From Axinella damicornis (lineage: Eukaryota > Porifera > Demospongiae > Axinellida > Axinellidae): DNA of 64,000 nucleotides. Position 1 is the stretch's first letter; every line of letters starts with the position of its first letter. Of the stretch, positions 25,185 to 34,343 are shown piece by piece. The position numbers and the translations under genes were made by a program. The DNA is taken from the NCBI GenBank assembly GCA_963931865.1, contig OZ007516.1, positions 2,467,544 to 2,531,543 on the forward strand, given 5' to 3'. The notes under the pieces were generated by a model. The model was given only the letters and a program-made list of their open reading frames with translations. It had not been told where the DNA came from and ran no database searches.

Positions 25185-26145
25185 TCACTATAATTATACC
25201 TCCCCCAGCTTCTGAGCAGATTCTGTCTAAGTCCTTGGTGAAAGTGTTTGATGGACACCCAGACCTAACATCCAGGTAGGTACAATAAACATCCAGCTCC
25301 CATTCATCTTGGTAGGCCAGATTATCAGCAGCAGCTGCTCCACGTCCTGCTCCTTGGATTGACTTTCCAAAGTAACCACACCCACTTGTTGGTAAAGAGT
25401 GGTAGGCTGCTGTTCATCACGGCCCCTTGATGTCAAATTTTACCACAACAGGCGCAACCTTTTTGTGGGGCATATATTATTTCCACAGTCTTAATCCTAT
25501 CTGTGAAAACCATGAAAATTATGCTCCTTGAAAATTTGGTGTTTTACATGATTCACAGGTATGGTGATCTTCACAAGAAGGCACTAGCATGCCTGTCACT
25601 GCCCAGCAAAAAGGTAAGTATCAAACGTGTTATTAGTACACTGACATGTTCCAAGTAGAACCTCATTTGCACTCAACTCAATACTAGTCTAGATGCAACT
25701 CTGAAATGCAGGTATTAAATTTGTTATCGAAAACTACCTGTAAATACGGGACTGCATCCCCTTGCCAGTTCGAGTCCGTGGTAGGAACCATAATTATGCT
25801 TTATTCCAGCGTAGACCACACCTACGGATGTGCTCCTCTAAGCAGCATTCTGAAAAAGCTAAAATACGAAACTGTCTTCAAGTGTTCCCGCCACGGACTT
25901 GAATTGCAAGCGGACGGTGCAATCGCAGAGCAACTTTGGACGGTGCAATCACGGAGCAACTTTGATGATGACGGTGCCCGTCCAGTCCCGTATTTACAGG
26001 TAGTTTTCCTGTGGTACTTTCCCATTGTATTGTCAAACTGTAGGAGACGAAGAAGGTTGTCAACCCCGGTGAAAAGAGCTCAAAGTCAGAACCAAAACCA
26101 AAGAGAAGAAGAGTTGTGAACAAAGAGGACCTGACTGACAGCTAG
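11729..26145 (+). CDS. INTS3: Integrator complex subunit 3, 33 exons, complete
   Basis: Exons: 11729-11812, 12739-12822, 13309-13392, 14350-14463, 14923-15007, 15556-15622, 15740-15881, 16263-16321, 16391-16461, 16769-16866, 17103-17150, 17249-17392, 17545-17635, 18067-18146, 18781-18872, 19301-19389, 19523-19735, 20285-20480, 20849-20915, 21215-21321, 21556-21588, 21908-22018, 22301-22409, 22476-22535, 22841-22909, 23383-23464, 23567-23680, 24132-24180, 24590-24748, 24997-25079, 25209-25275, 25559-25613, 26044-26145. All are GT-AG and in frame: 3108 nt, 1035 aa, close to the human length. Family-typical segments include [65 protein letters not shown] and EHPEALS. The N- and C-terminal parts are helical-repeat domains. 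Exons 17-18 (residues about 478-613) are a Pro- then Glu/Asp/Ser-rich disordered linker. The tail ends in a basic stretch, KPKRRRVV, a likely nuclear signal. INTS3 is part of the nuclear Integrator (snRNA 3' processing, transcription attenuation) and also of the SOSS ssDNA-binding DNA-repair complex. Start: first ATG in frame, [15 protein letters not shown]. Confidence 0.95.
12275..12372. mobile_element. Small inverted-repeat element, AAGAGCGCATAA family, with poly-C core
   Basis: Left end accaagagcgcataagtagg; right end cctacttatgcactcttgc. The core is a run of 32 C (12302-12333). Located in INTS3 intron 1. Relatives at 24787-24866, 42315-42373 and 42745-42795, and half of one near 17740-17770. 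A 118-codon minus-strand frame at 11804-12160 in the same intron looks protein-like but matches nothing I know. Confidence 0.7.
12641..12728 (+). repeat. (CCCT)n microsatellite ahead of INTS3 exon 2
   Basis: About 22 tandem ccct units ending 10 bp before the exon 2 acceptor (tatttcag/CG). It forms the polypyrimidine tract of intron 1. The poly-Pro/Ser frames it creates are not genes. Confidence 0.95.
13085..13226. mobile_element. Palindromic TA-GCCTCGTTCCCAGG element (INTS3 intron 2)
   Basis: Arms of about 65 bp (tagcctcgttcccaggccta... and ...taggcctgcgaacgaggcta), almost perfectly complementary around ccttccgcatccg. TA at both ends, consistent with a TA target duplication. Confidence 0.85.
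13405..13500 (+). repeat. (CA)n microsatellite (INTS3 intron 3)
   Basis: About 45 CA units starting 12 bp after the exon 3 donor. The Thr/His and Cys/Val frames it creates are spurious. Confidence 0.95.
13510..14040 (+). repeat. Diverged tandem duplication, about 300-330-bp period (INTS3 intron 3)
   Basis: Shared blocks: ccattgtg.tcagcatg followed by agctttcaaatgat at 13513 and 13804; gaaaaatatgcatcattaga, gttcatgctgat and ctcatatctcattcctagcc at 13610-13690 and 13945-14030. Confidence 0.75.
15183..15470. mobile_element. Inverted-repeat element (INTS3 intron 5), family shared with integrin intron 18
   Basis: Left end aggcttagtaaaactcgtca, then gggcagtgacatacctgg; right end the imperfect complement (ccgggtacgtcactgcac, then gaatcttacgaggcc). 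A relative lies at 62146-62344. About 285 bp, no transposase. Confidence 0.65.
15903..16140 (+). repeat. (CCCT)n microsatellite (INTS3 intron 7)
   Basis: About 240 bp of ccct/cccct units beginning 20 bp after the exon 7 donor. Long Pro/Ser/Leu (+) and Arg/Glu/Gly (-) frames across it are artefacts. Confidence 0.95.
18290..18779 (+). repeat. CT-rich minisatellite serving as the polypyrimidine tract of INTS3 intron 14
   Basis: About 490 bp on the sense strand, almost only C and T, with units such as cctccctcttcctcctccc. It runs directly into the acceptor of exon 15 (ccctcctcag/CTG). Confidence 0.95.
21613..21856 (+). repeat. 11-bp minisatellite, about 22 copies (INTS3 intron 21)
   Basis: Units gttacatcagt/gttacatcagc, with one gtttgacatc variant and one gctacatcag variant. 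Wholly intronic; the open frames across it ([15 protein letters not shown]) are artefacts. Confidence 0.95.
21999..22168 (+). repeat. 34-bp tandem repeat that duplicates the exon 22 splice donor
   Basis: Five copies of a 34-bp unit, tacctgcacactggcaccag/gtaatgtagtactc. The first copy is the end of INTS3 exon 22 plus its donor; four more copies follow in the intron, each with an identical CAG/GTAATG donor (at about 22019, 22053, 22087, 22121, 22155). Use of any downstream donor would read AGG TAA, a stop. Confidence 0.9.
22633..22702. mobile_element. TA-GCCTCGTTCCCAGG element, rearranged (INTS3 intron 24)
   Basis: tagcctcgttcccaggcc...gaggctaa, followed by a second end, ggctgggaacgaggctaa. 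It looks like an element with a partial duplication of its right end. Confidence 0.75.
22915..23335 (+). repeat. C-rich minisatellite with poly-C run (INTS3 intron 25)
   Basis: Units such as cattctccactctcc and acccccactc, plus a run of 33 C (23197-23229). Pyrimidine-rich on the sense strand; it lies just before the exon 26 acceptor at 23382. Confidence 0.9.
23909..23945. mobile_element. Minimal TA-GCCTCGTTCCCAGG palindrome (INTS3 intron 27)
   Basis: 37 bp: tagcctcgttcccaggctcg then agatgggaacgaggcta. Essentially only the two terminal repeats. Confidence 0.85.
24445..24545. mobile_element. TTAA-ended palindrome, family a (INTS3 intron 28)
   Basis: ttaaggtagcattattatac ... gtataatgctaccttaa, arms of about 48 bp meeting at tcggggccccga. 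TTAA at both ends suggests TTAA-targeted insertion. A second member at 32376-32475 shares the inner words acctttaaccgtcgggg. Confidence 0.85.
24787..24866. mobile_element. AAGAGCGCATGATG palindrome (INTS3 intron 29)
   Basis: caagagcgcatgatgacatc ... gatgtcatcatgtgctcttg, 80 bp, arms of about 36 bp around a short loop. Same family as 12275-12372. Confidence 0.8.
25153..25182 (+). repeat. Poly-C run (INTS3 intron 30)
   Basis: 30 C followed by tctcac; it ends 26 bp before the exon 31 acceptor. Confidence 0.95.
25729..26008. mobile_element. MITE with 26-bp perfect terminal inverted repeats (INTS3 intron 32)
   Basis: Left gaaaactacctgtaaatacg plus ggactg; right end the exact complement, ending tacaggtagttttc. 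280 bp. The interior holds a short tandem (gacggtgcaatc.cggagcaac). No clear target duplication. It ends 35 bp before the last INTS3 exon. Confidence 0.85.
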
Positions 26146-28153
26146 GGGATTTGGCTCAAAATCAGAGGGTCTTTCTCTCTCTGTATATATAGATGCACTT
26201 AATACATTGGGCAGACATTGTGTAGCAAAATAATTGTTACTTTTAGCCTGAAGAAAATGTCCACAAATATGAGATGCATCATACTGGTTACACATCATGA
26301 AAACATGACGGTGCAGTGCAATGGAGTTCTATGCTTCACCAAATCAAATGTTTTCACTGGTAAGTTGTGCAAATGATTGTATTTTGGTTGGACAGTTTTA
26401 GCAAGCAGTGCAGAAGAAATTTCAAAAGCTTATGGTGGAAGAAAAAAGTTTGAAGAAAAAAGTTTGAAGAAGGCACATAATAGGTAGCTAACTAACCTCC
26501 CTCAATGAAAGTCAGAAAGAAGAAAATTGCTGGAAGAGGGGAAAAAAAAGCCAGATATATATCCCACCTCCACGAAAGGCAGAACCTAGACGTAACCTAG
26601 AATAGTAGCTACTCTCTCCATGGGGAATTAAAATGGCCTCGAGCTCCTCCATGAAAGACAGAGAAAGGTAACAAAACTGGAAGAGGAGCCATAATCGCTA
26701 TATAGTTAGCCTCAATACAGGAAATTAAAGGGGGGGGGGGGTGAACAAAAAACCTAGCAACCTCCTTGACAGGTCAGACACCGAAGTATGCTGCATGCCT
26801 CAGGAGCGTACGTTGGATGGGCGTGACTAGGATTATAGAGTGACCATACAATAGTTATATAATTATCATGTTTGATACCTTCAACTCTGTATTATATGTC
26901 CCTTGTATTGTTCAAAGGTCTATAGCTATCGCCTCAGCTCCACGAAGTGTGTATACTCAAGCATTAGTTGTGGATGTGTGGTCAAGAAGAAATACTCAAT
27001 GCTGAACTCTCGAGGGTTAATTGGTCCTGAAGGACTTTTTATTGCTCCATGTTACATTCTTGATAGGTTCACTATCACCTTGCAATCTAGCTATAGGACG
27101 TTTTCTCCAAAGTGCTTCACTCGCATGCCACTCGTCACTTAAATTTGCAGACCTTATAATCAGACATGTCATCAGAGTGCACTATGTGAAGTATTTCTGA
27201 GGGTGTGGTCAAGAGGCCAGTACAAGTCTGTCATGCTGCCCTGATACCATGCACGCCCAATTGATGCACGAGTGTATGTGGTAGCAACTTTAATTTGTTC
27301 CTGAGAACTAGTGCTATTAATATCAGAGAACGCGGTAGCGTTCTCTATTTAGGGATGGCTAAGGAAATTTCGAAATACCATACTGATGCACCAGCAGGAA
27401 AACGGCCAAAGAAGCTACTACCCCCCAAACCAAGCATGCAGACAGAATGATACTGCCTAGCAGTTCACAAAAACACTCGCAAACGTACCTGAGAGTACGC
27501 GGGAGTCGAGTAATAAGTCGCCTTTCCGATTTCGTCATCTTCTTTCTTTCATTCTTTCTTTCTTTCTTTCTTCTTCTTCTTCTTCTTTCTCATTGACTAG
27601 CATAGCTGGACAACAAAAGCATTTCCTGAGCTAGTTCACTCACAGAACAACATCGCTTTCGTCGTAGTAGCTCCTTTCGGCCCTTTTGACTACATACTGG
27701 CAAGAACGGCACTGCTGGCTAGCTATTACGATTCCGTGAATTGAAGCCATTTTGATGCAACCAGAGGTCACGCGTCCCAAATGCGCATGCGCAGTTCACA
27801 TGCAAACGCACGTTGCATTCTTTTTTACAGCATTTTGGGCGCTTGGTGATCAGCTGAATCCTTGTGAATCCATCATCTGGTGCCTCACTACCGCTGCGAG
27901 GAATTTCTACCAACCTGTTCTTGCCAAGATCTATCGTGACTATGCCATCATGGAGGCGTGGCTTTCTTTTCATGACGTAACTACAGTGCAGAACATGTAT
28001 ATACCACCAATACTGTGAGTGAGGTTAGAGTTTTGGTAGTGGAAATAGAATGAAGAGTCAAAGCCTGCTCAGTGCCCAGCAGAAGGTTCACCTCCATCAA
28101 GGCAATTAATAAAATGACATCGCAATTAATAAAATGACATCAAAAAACCTCAC
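26146..28153. other. Intergenic, no gene supported
   Basis: Downstream of INTS3. It contains a G run (26731-26740), a small hairpin gagaacgcggtagcgttctc (27327-27346), a TTTC/TTC microsatellite (27541-27590) and a doubled gcaattaataaaatgacatc (28101-28140). Short open frames at 26903-27142 and 27719-28018 have no recognisable domain or splice context. Confidence 0.5.
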
Positions 28154-28417
28154 AAACTAGAAACAAAAAATTTTCTTACAAAAATTACAAATGATTTAGT
28201 GATGGCCACCCCGATCGACTCCCGAAAAAGCAGACAAACAAGGAATGCCATTAACCAGCCTCAGTCCCATCCCATCCCTAAATTCTACATTTTTCAATGG
28301 GATGGGACTGAGGCTGGTTAATGGCATTCCTTGTTTGTCTGCTTTTTCGGGAGTCGATCGGGGTGGCCATCACTAAATCATTTGTAATTTTGTAAGAAAA
28401 TTTTTTGTTTCTAGTTT
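28154..28417. mobile_element. Near-perfect hairpin element, arms about 118 bp
   Basis: Left arm aaactagaaacaaaaaattt ... cccatcccatccc; right arm its near-exact complement, ending gtttctagttt; loop about 25 bp. No coding sequence. The near-identity of the arms implies recent insertion or gene conversion between arms. Confidence 0.85.
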
Positions 28418-28538
28418 CATAAGCAGTGAACAGGATCCTCATGCAAAAAGTGCAGATTGGTATCTAATTATAATGCAGCAGGGAATAGTATTAACTTGCA
28501 ACTACAATCCGCTATATATAGCCTTATAGGTGTTCAGG

Positions 28539-29479
28539 TTAGTCAGCTGCCGACTGTATGCAGTTCACAGGGCCGGGTGGAGGGACGGAAGATGAAATTG
28601 GCAAAATTGTGAACACACAGGCTTCTGCAGAGTCACTGGACACCCTTTCAGCCTTCACAAGTCGCCTGCGTGGATTTAGGCTGTTAGCAGCAACAGGAAC
28701 CCAGCAAATAGTCTCCCCCTCACTATCAGTGCCGCAGATTGACTGCAAATTGTTACGGTTGCCGCACACATGAAAGCTGAATTCAACAGCGTCATTGGTC
28801 ACCTGAATTGAAATGACAGTCAATACATAATTTAATAGCTATGCATGGACATTGATACGATTTATCTGTCCACATTGAATTTGTATGTCATTTCTTACCT
28901 ACAGGACAATGCTGTACGTTGTTGGTCCTGATCGCCTTACAGTAGGACTTGCTTGAGGTACTATGTAATTCCTGATGATGTCGCAGCTTCCAATGTGAAA
29001 ATTGCTGGTTGCATAGGAGATAAAGCAGTAACATGTATGATTGTGCAGAGTACATCATTAGTGCATATAAAAACTAACGGTGAGTAGTGTAAGCTTACTT
29101 GCATAGTTGCTTCTTGGTTCACCGGCACTCAATATTGGTGGAGCAAAGACTAGCTGCATTACTGTGGGGTCCAGATACACAAAGAAATTCTGTCCATTGG
29201 AAGAGACGAGTATTGTTGTAGAGTACTGAAGTTCGACGGACATCTCTGGAAGCTGGCGTGTTGGGGGACTGCAGTAATAGTAAGAAGGCTTGTTACTGCC
29301 ATGCTACACCACACCCAATGCATAACTGGGTGCATGTGGTTATTCACTGAATAGAAATCTGAACATAATACCTCCATGACCTGTGCACTGTGATCGTCCA
29401 CAGCAGCTGCATTGCTCAGTCTGCAATAGTGAATGAGGCCCAGGCTCTGGTAGAGTAGCAGAGACAGGAGCTTGGCCAT
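28539..29479 (-). pseudogene. Secreted-protein family member A, pseudogene
   Basis: Four exons on the minus strand: 29372-29479, 29099-29268, 28899-29004, 28539-28802. The signal peptide exon is intact (MAKLLSLLLYQSLGLIHYC). Compared with its paralogues it has four lesions: a +1 insertion in exon 2 (at the YNN codons, about 29212) giving a TGA within exon 2; a 13-bp deletion in exon 3; CAG to TAG as the last codon of exon 3; and a 4-bp insertion near the end of exon 4 that shifts past the usual stop. Splice sites are all kept. Exon 4 still encodes the four conserved cysteines (VCGNRNN, SICG, TICW, EACVF). Promoter TATA at 29570-29576 is kept. Confidence 0.8.
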
Positions 29480-29569
29480 GGCAGGAACTTTGTGAAGACG
29501 GATCAGTGAATAATGACAAACTCCAAAATCGAGATCTGACTGCAATGATTTTGTGGAAACTGTACCCGG

Positions 29570-29576
29570 TTTTATA
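29570..29576 (-). promoter_or_regulatory. TATA box of family member A
   Basis: TATAAAA on the minus strand, 91 bp before the ATG, followed by ccgggtac. Same position and context as in the four paralogues. Confidence 0.6.
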
Positions 29577-30126
29577 TTATCAAATTGGAGCAGCTACTGT
29601 GGCTTCCAAACTGCACAATCGTGACAGTTGTGCAGGGACTAAACTAGATTTATGATCAAGTACAAACAAACATTAATGGTAATTGCAGATTGATGACTCT
29701 ACACACACGGATGCACTAATGCTGTTAGCATTGATCACTAGAATCCATAGGGAGCTTATTGTACCAATATCTTCCTCCTACAATGCCCAACTGAAATTAA
29801 ATACTTGCTCCACCCTGTTCAAATGTTACTCTGTGGGTGGATGTATGACTAGTTACATGATCCCCTTTCCTGCATATATATATAGGAAGTGTTTGTTTAT
29901 TTCTCACCTTCCACAGTCACAGTACGGAGCTAACCTCATTCCCAGGCTCCTCTCCAGCTTTTTGATGACACCAGGAGCCCATACAGGAATACATGTAGTG
30001 TTGTTGTAAACAGGCAACTAGTGCAGTTGTAGTGCTTGACCATGTAGGGCTAGCGGGGAATTTCTACTGTGGTCCCACTATAATTTTATTCATGCACACA
30101 CTTTTAAGTGCTGTGTAGACCAAACA

Positions 30127-30304
30127 TAGCCTCGTTCCCAGGCCTTCTACACCTCCAGTTTTTGATCGCTTGGAGTATGCAAAAATGGAACCCTTTGTTT
30201 TTGATCACTTGCTGTATGCAATAACGGAACCACCTCCGTATTCGCATACTGCATACTGCAAGTGATCAAAAACTAGAGGTGTAGAAGGCCTGGGAACGAG
30301 GCTA
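30127..30304. mobile_element. TA-GCCTCGTTCCCAGG element with a long inner arm
   Basis: tagcctcgttcccaggcctt...; arms of about 70 bp including acctc.agtttttgatc.ctt. 178 bp with TA ends. A fragment of the same inner sequence (ctccgtatt.gca.act..aagtgatcaaa) recurs at 46640-46715. Confidence 0.8.
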
Positions 30305-30739
30305 GACAATACACTCTTAGCTTGAGCCTGTAAACACTGGACTGGACAATAACTGGCTCTCTTGTGGTCCGAATGCCGTGAAAGAAAGAGACCGAAGAGA
30401 CTAGAGAGAGGCCATTCCGAATTGAAGCCTTGTTGCAGGGGACCAACTGACGTACTCTTGGAGTTGAAATTCGATCCACATGCAAACATTCTACTGCCAC
30501 ATAGCTAGCATGCAATTTGTCTGCATGATTCACAGGTATGTCTGCTGTCAGCAAAATTTAATAGCTATAATAGGTAGCTAAGTATAGAGTGTACGCTAGC
30601 TATATCAATTTTGTCTTGATAATTACCATGATCCATCAAACTTTGATTCTATTCTGTTTTTCATACCGTAACCTGTGGGTGGAGCTTATCATCACTTCCG
30701 CATTGGTTAGCCGTTACTGAATCGCCATAGTCCAGAGCC

Positions 30740-30747
30740 TATATATA
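30740..30747 (+). promoter_or_regulatory. TATA box of the transporter gene
   Basis: tatatata 37 bp before the ATG at 30784, so the 5' leader would be very short. Confidence 0.5.
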
Positions 30748-30783
30748 CGAATCTTCACCTCGCAGAACACCAGACTACCCGCA

Positions 30784-32361
30784 ATGGTTGTACGGTGCAG
30801 TCACCGGTACCGATACGTGAGTTCCAAGGGAGCCATCCTTACCCTTATTTGGAATGCACTTGTATGCAGCTTTTTTGTGGCGTCCACATTTGACTTGCTG
30901 TTGAACAGCGTCCCCCACTCACAGTACGTGAATGCTGCGATTCACGCAGTGAACATGATCTTCTTTTATCCCCTGGCTGGCTGGCTAGCAGATGTGTACT
31001 TCGGAAGGTACCGAGTGATCCGTGCCAGTGTATGGATAATGTGGATTGGAATGTTACTGGTGGCTGGCTGTTTAGGAGTTGAATACCTAATTTCGGACAT
31101 AAGTAAAGTCGGTAATGACATCATTCATTTCGGTATTTTCCCAATTGTTTACTTGCTGGAAAATATTGGACTGGCTGGCTTTCAACCCAACATCGTACCG
31201 TTTGGGATAGATCAACTCCAAGGTCTTGCTAGTGAACAGATTACTGCATATGTGCACTGGTTCGTACTAACAATGTATGCCAGTAAATTTGTGTTCCTGA
31301 ATCCTCTCAGCTGCCTCAACTCCGATCTGTTTTACACTTTGATGGCAGTGATTTGTGTTGCCTGTCTAAGTGTTGCTATCTCCTCTGATTTTCTCTTCCG
31401 AAACCACTTGATCGTTGAACCTGAGTCTAGAAATCCACTGAAGATTATCAGTCAGGTTTTGAAGTATGCGTTTGAGAACAAGCAGCCTAAACGGAGAAGT
31501 GCAATAACCTTCTGTGAGGACGTAAAACCATCACGGATTGATTTTGGAAAGTCAAAATATGGAGGGCCGTTTTCAACAGAACTGGTGGAAGATGTAAAGA
31601 CGTGCTTAAGAATACTGGTTTTCTTGGTGATAATGAATTTCTTCTTCATAGCCGCCTACGGTCCCCAGAATGCGAAGCTCTATCTAATACGCCACCTAAG
31701 GTCTTCTGGTAGCTGCTATGAAAGCAGATTTTTAACAAATCTACGGATATACTGCAATGTAACCTTCATTGTGGTCCACGAGTTGCTTTTATATCCTATT
31801 CTGTGCAACCGCATGCCAAGCATATTGAAGAGGTTCGGTTTTGCCCTAGTCCTGTTTCTCATAAGCAATTTTTGCCAGTTTGGAATTGACATTATAGGGC
31901 ACCTGCAGATACCCACTGCAAATGTGACTCTCCCCTGCATGTTTGCAGCCCACGATGCAGTCCAAACACTGCCCATTGACTATCGCTGGATAGTTGGCTC
32001 TGAGGTGCTGAGCGGAATTGCAAATGTGTATGTGAACATTGCAATATTTGAGCTTGTGTGTGCACAAGCACCGTACAGCATGAAAGGACTCCTGATTGGA
32101 CTCATATACAGCTTGAATGGACTATATTCAGCAATCAGTGGAGTGTTCCCACTTGCCTTTACTCTGATCAAGCCTACGGAAGGTAGGCAATTTCTGACAT
32201 GTGGGTTTGCATTCTATCTGACCAATACTGCTATCCTGCTTGTGGGGATTGTCGTATGTTCTGCTTTGGCCAAGTGGTACAAGTTAAGGGAGAGAGATGA
32301 ACGTCCTTATGATCACAGATATGCGGAGGAATACTACAACAAGTATGGGATTACAAGTTGA
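30784..32361 (+). CDS. POT/PTR (SLC15-like) family MFS transporter, intronless
   Basis: 525 aa in a single exon. The residue 60-90 segment GWLADVYFGRYRVIRAS fits the first PTR2/POT signature (loop 2-3 of the MFS fold), and GFQPNIVPFGIDQL near residue 130-145 matches the POT G..P....FG.DQ motif. About 12 hydrophobic segments with a large cytoplasmic loop after segment 6 (residues about 210-270). POT proteins couple proton entry to uptake of di/tripeptides, nitrate or other small solutes at membranes. The usual ExxER proton-coupling motif of helix 1 is not present; the matching part reads NALVCSFFVASTFD, so proton coupling and substrate are doubtful. Lack of introns, unlike all large neighbours, suggests retroposition or an intronless family. 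It lies inside the secreted-protein cluster. Confidence 0.8.
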   Translation: MVVRCSHRYRYVSSKGAILTLIWNALVCSFFVASTFDLLLNSVPHSQYVNAAIHAVNMIFFYPLAGWLADVYFGRYRVIRASVWIMWIGMLLVAGCLGVEYLISDISKVGNDIIHFGIFPIVYLLENIGLAGFQPNIVPFGIDQLQGLASEQITAYVHWFVLTMYASKFVFLNPLSCLNSDLFYTLMAVICVACLSVAISSDFLFRNHLIVEPESRNPLKIISQVLKYAFENKQPKRRSAITFCEDVKPSRIDFGKSKYGGPFSTELVEDVKTCLRILVFLVIMNFFFIAAYGPQNAKLYLIRHLRSSGSCYESRFLTNLRIYCNVTFIVVHELLLYPILCNRMPSILKRFGFALVLFLISNFCQFGIDIIGHLQIPTANVTLPCMFAAHDAVQTLPIDYRWIVGSEVLSGIANVYVNIAIFELVCAQAPYSMKGLLIGLIYSLNGLYSAISGVFPLAFTLIKPTEGRQFLTCGFAFYLTNTAILLVGIVVCSALAKWYKLRERDERPYDHRYAEEYYNKYGITS

Positions 32362-32375
32362 TTGGTGGCATTGTA

Positions 32376-32475
32376 TTAAGGTGGCACATACCCCTTTACG
32401 TTAGGTTACCTTTAACCGTCGGGGCACCCCGATGGTTAAAGGTAGCCTAACGTAAAGGGGTATGTGCCACCTTAA
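32376..32475. mobile_element. TTAA-ended palindrome, family b
   Basis: ttaaggtggcacatacccct ... aggggtatgtgccaccttaa, arms of about 48 bp meeting at tcggggcaccccga. It starts 15 bp after the transporter stop codon and so probably lies in its 3' UTR. The core is shared with 24445-24545. Confidence 0.85.
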
Positions 32476-32479
32476 CCAA

Positions 32480-33285
32480 CTATAGCCTATCTGCTGGTAG
32501 GAATTTTGTAAGTAGATAGACAGTTTAGTGTTCAGTCAGCATCCTTGGTAAACGTAGTGAATTTTGTGTCAGGTATATCTTTTCTAATTATCATAGCCTA
32601 TATTCAGGCTTGTTTACGACCAATGTTGTATATATCCCTTGCTGCACTCAGCCTCATTGAGATCTGTAGATTCAGCTATATTGATGGTGCTTTTGGTTTC
32701 AATCTTAGGCCCAGAGTTTCAGATGGTAGTTTAGATTAGCTGGCAAAGAGTTCATAATTATGTCAACACCACTATTATCATTGTGCTACTTCCTGGTACT
32801 GTGAATGATAACAGTACCTCGGGAGTCTACATGTAACAGTTCCACCAGATTCCTTGGTTTATAATATAGAGGTACTGTGCTGGATGTAGTGTGTGTTTGT
32901 CTACATGTACCGGATGCTGTTATTTATATTGTATATGATGATATACAATGCAATAGTATGTACAGCAGACAGACACCATTATTATCATCTGTGGTTGCTA
33001 TTATGTGGTAGTGCAATGATAACAGTGGTGTTGATCTCAGAACTCCATAGTGTATGAGTGCACTAGTGAATGATTGTTCCTGATAACTATAGCGCTATTA
33101 TGTTCACATAGCAGTGAAGATAGTATAGTATCCTCTCATGCAAAGCAACAAAAATGTGTTGGTAGGTATGCATAATAATGACTAATTCCTTGCAATGCAG
33201 CAGTTATATTAGCTTGCAACTACAGTTCTCTGCTAGCATATAGCCTATTGGTGTTCTGGTTAATCAGCTGCATACAGCGTGCAGT
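32480..33285. other. Intergenic, no gene supported
   Basis: AT-rich, with several short imperfect palindromes (for example attgtatatgatgatatacaat, 32926-32950). A 64-codon frame at 32545-32739 has hydrophobic character but no family match. Confidence 0.4.
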
Positions 33286-34236
33286 TCACAGGGGTGGAGG
33301 GACTGAACGTGGAATCGGTGACAGTAAGAACACACAGGCTTCTGCAGAGTTCTTACCCAGCCTTTCAGCCTTCACAAGTCGCCTATGTGGATCTTGGCTG
33401 TTAACGCCAACGGGAACCCAGCAAATTGTCTCCCCCTCACTACCAGTGCCGCAGATCGACTGCAAATTGTTGCGGTTTCTGCATGTGCGAATCTCAAACT
33501 CAACAGCGTCATTGGTCAGCTGAATTGAAATGGTGAAGTATCAGTACATAAAGGATGTAGTAGCTATGCATAGCATGTCACAGACATTGGTAAGGTTTGC
33601 ACCATATCTGCTTACATCTTACCTGCAGGATAATCCTATATGTTGTTGGTCCTGTTCGTCTTATTGTGGGACCTGCCTGAGGTACAATGTAATTCCTGAT
33701 GACGGAACGGCCATCAGTCCCAGGTTGTAATGCAAAAATTGCTGCATGGTTGTAGAGATGAACAATCCAGCCAGTAACATGTATAGCATATTAGCATGGG
33801 TAGAAACATATACTAAGGGTGTATTAGTATAATTATTAGTATGGGTAGAAACACATACTAAGGGTGAATGAGAAGTAATGAATGCTCACTGGCATAGTTG
33901 CTTCTCGGCTCCCTGACACTGATTATTGGTGGATTAAAGATCAGCTGCTGGATTGCGGGGTCCAGATACACGAAGTAGTTCTCTCTGTTAGCTGAGACGA
34001 GTATGTTGTAGAGTACTGAAGTTTGACGGACATCTCTGGAAACTGGATCGTTGATGGACTGCATGTATATAGAATTATAGTTACACTTGGTAGCTAGCTC
34101 ACTGTGGGAAGTATCCAACTGGCCAGTGTGAGCATTCGCCTACCTCCATGCTTTTAACTTCCACAGCAGCTGCATTGCTCAGTCTGCAATAGTAAATGAG
34201 GCCCAGGCAGAGTAGTAGAGACAGGAGCTTAGCCAT
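33286..34236 (-). CDS. Secreted-protein family member C, 204 aa, four exons
   Basis: Exons (minus strand): 34144-34236, 33890-34058, 33623-33741, 33286-33519; phases 0, 1, 0; 615 nt. Exon 1 is a signal peptide (MAKLLSLLLCLGLIYYC, likely cut near SNA-AA). Exon 2 carries the YFVYLDP..QQLIFNPP block and ends in EPRSNYA. Exon 3 continues IFALQ and ends in RNYIVPQAG and YRIILQ. Exon 4 has four conserved cysteines (RTCRNR, SICG, TICW, EACVF) and ends in VPPPL. This is a small secreted, probably disulphide-bonded protein with no enzymatic motif seen. Start chosen because every paralogue begins with MA(K/D) at the same place after a conserved leader. Divergently paired with member B. Function unknown; I know of no matching family. 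Confidence 0.82.
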
Positions 34237-34336
34237 GGCAAAAACTTTGTCAGCTTTACAAAAACGGATCAGTGAATAATAGGAAACTCCAAAATCGAGA
34301 CTGGACTGCAATGATACTGTACACCTGAGTACCTGG

Positions 34337-34343
34337 TTTTATA
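34337..34343 (-). promoter_or_regulatory. TATA box of family member C
   Basis: TATAAAACCAGG on the minus strand, 101 bp before the ATG, followed by the conserved leader ttgcagtc.agtctcg. Confidence 0.65.

Noticed and set aside
30205..30554. Two minus-strand frames of about 93 codons
   Set aside because: They run through the palindromic GCCTCGTTCCCAGG element and have no domain or splice support.
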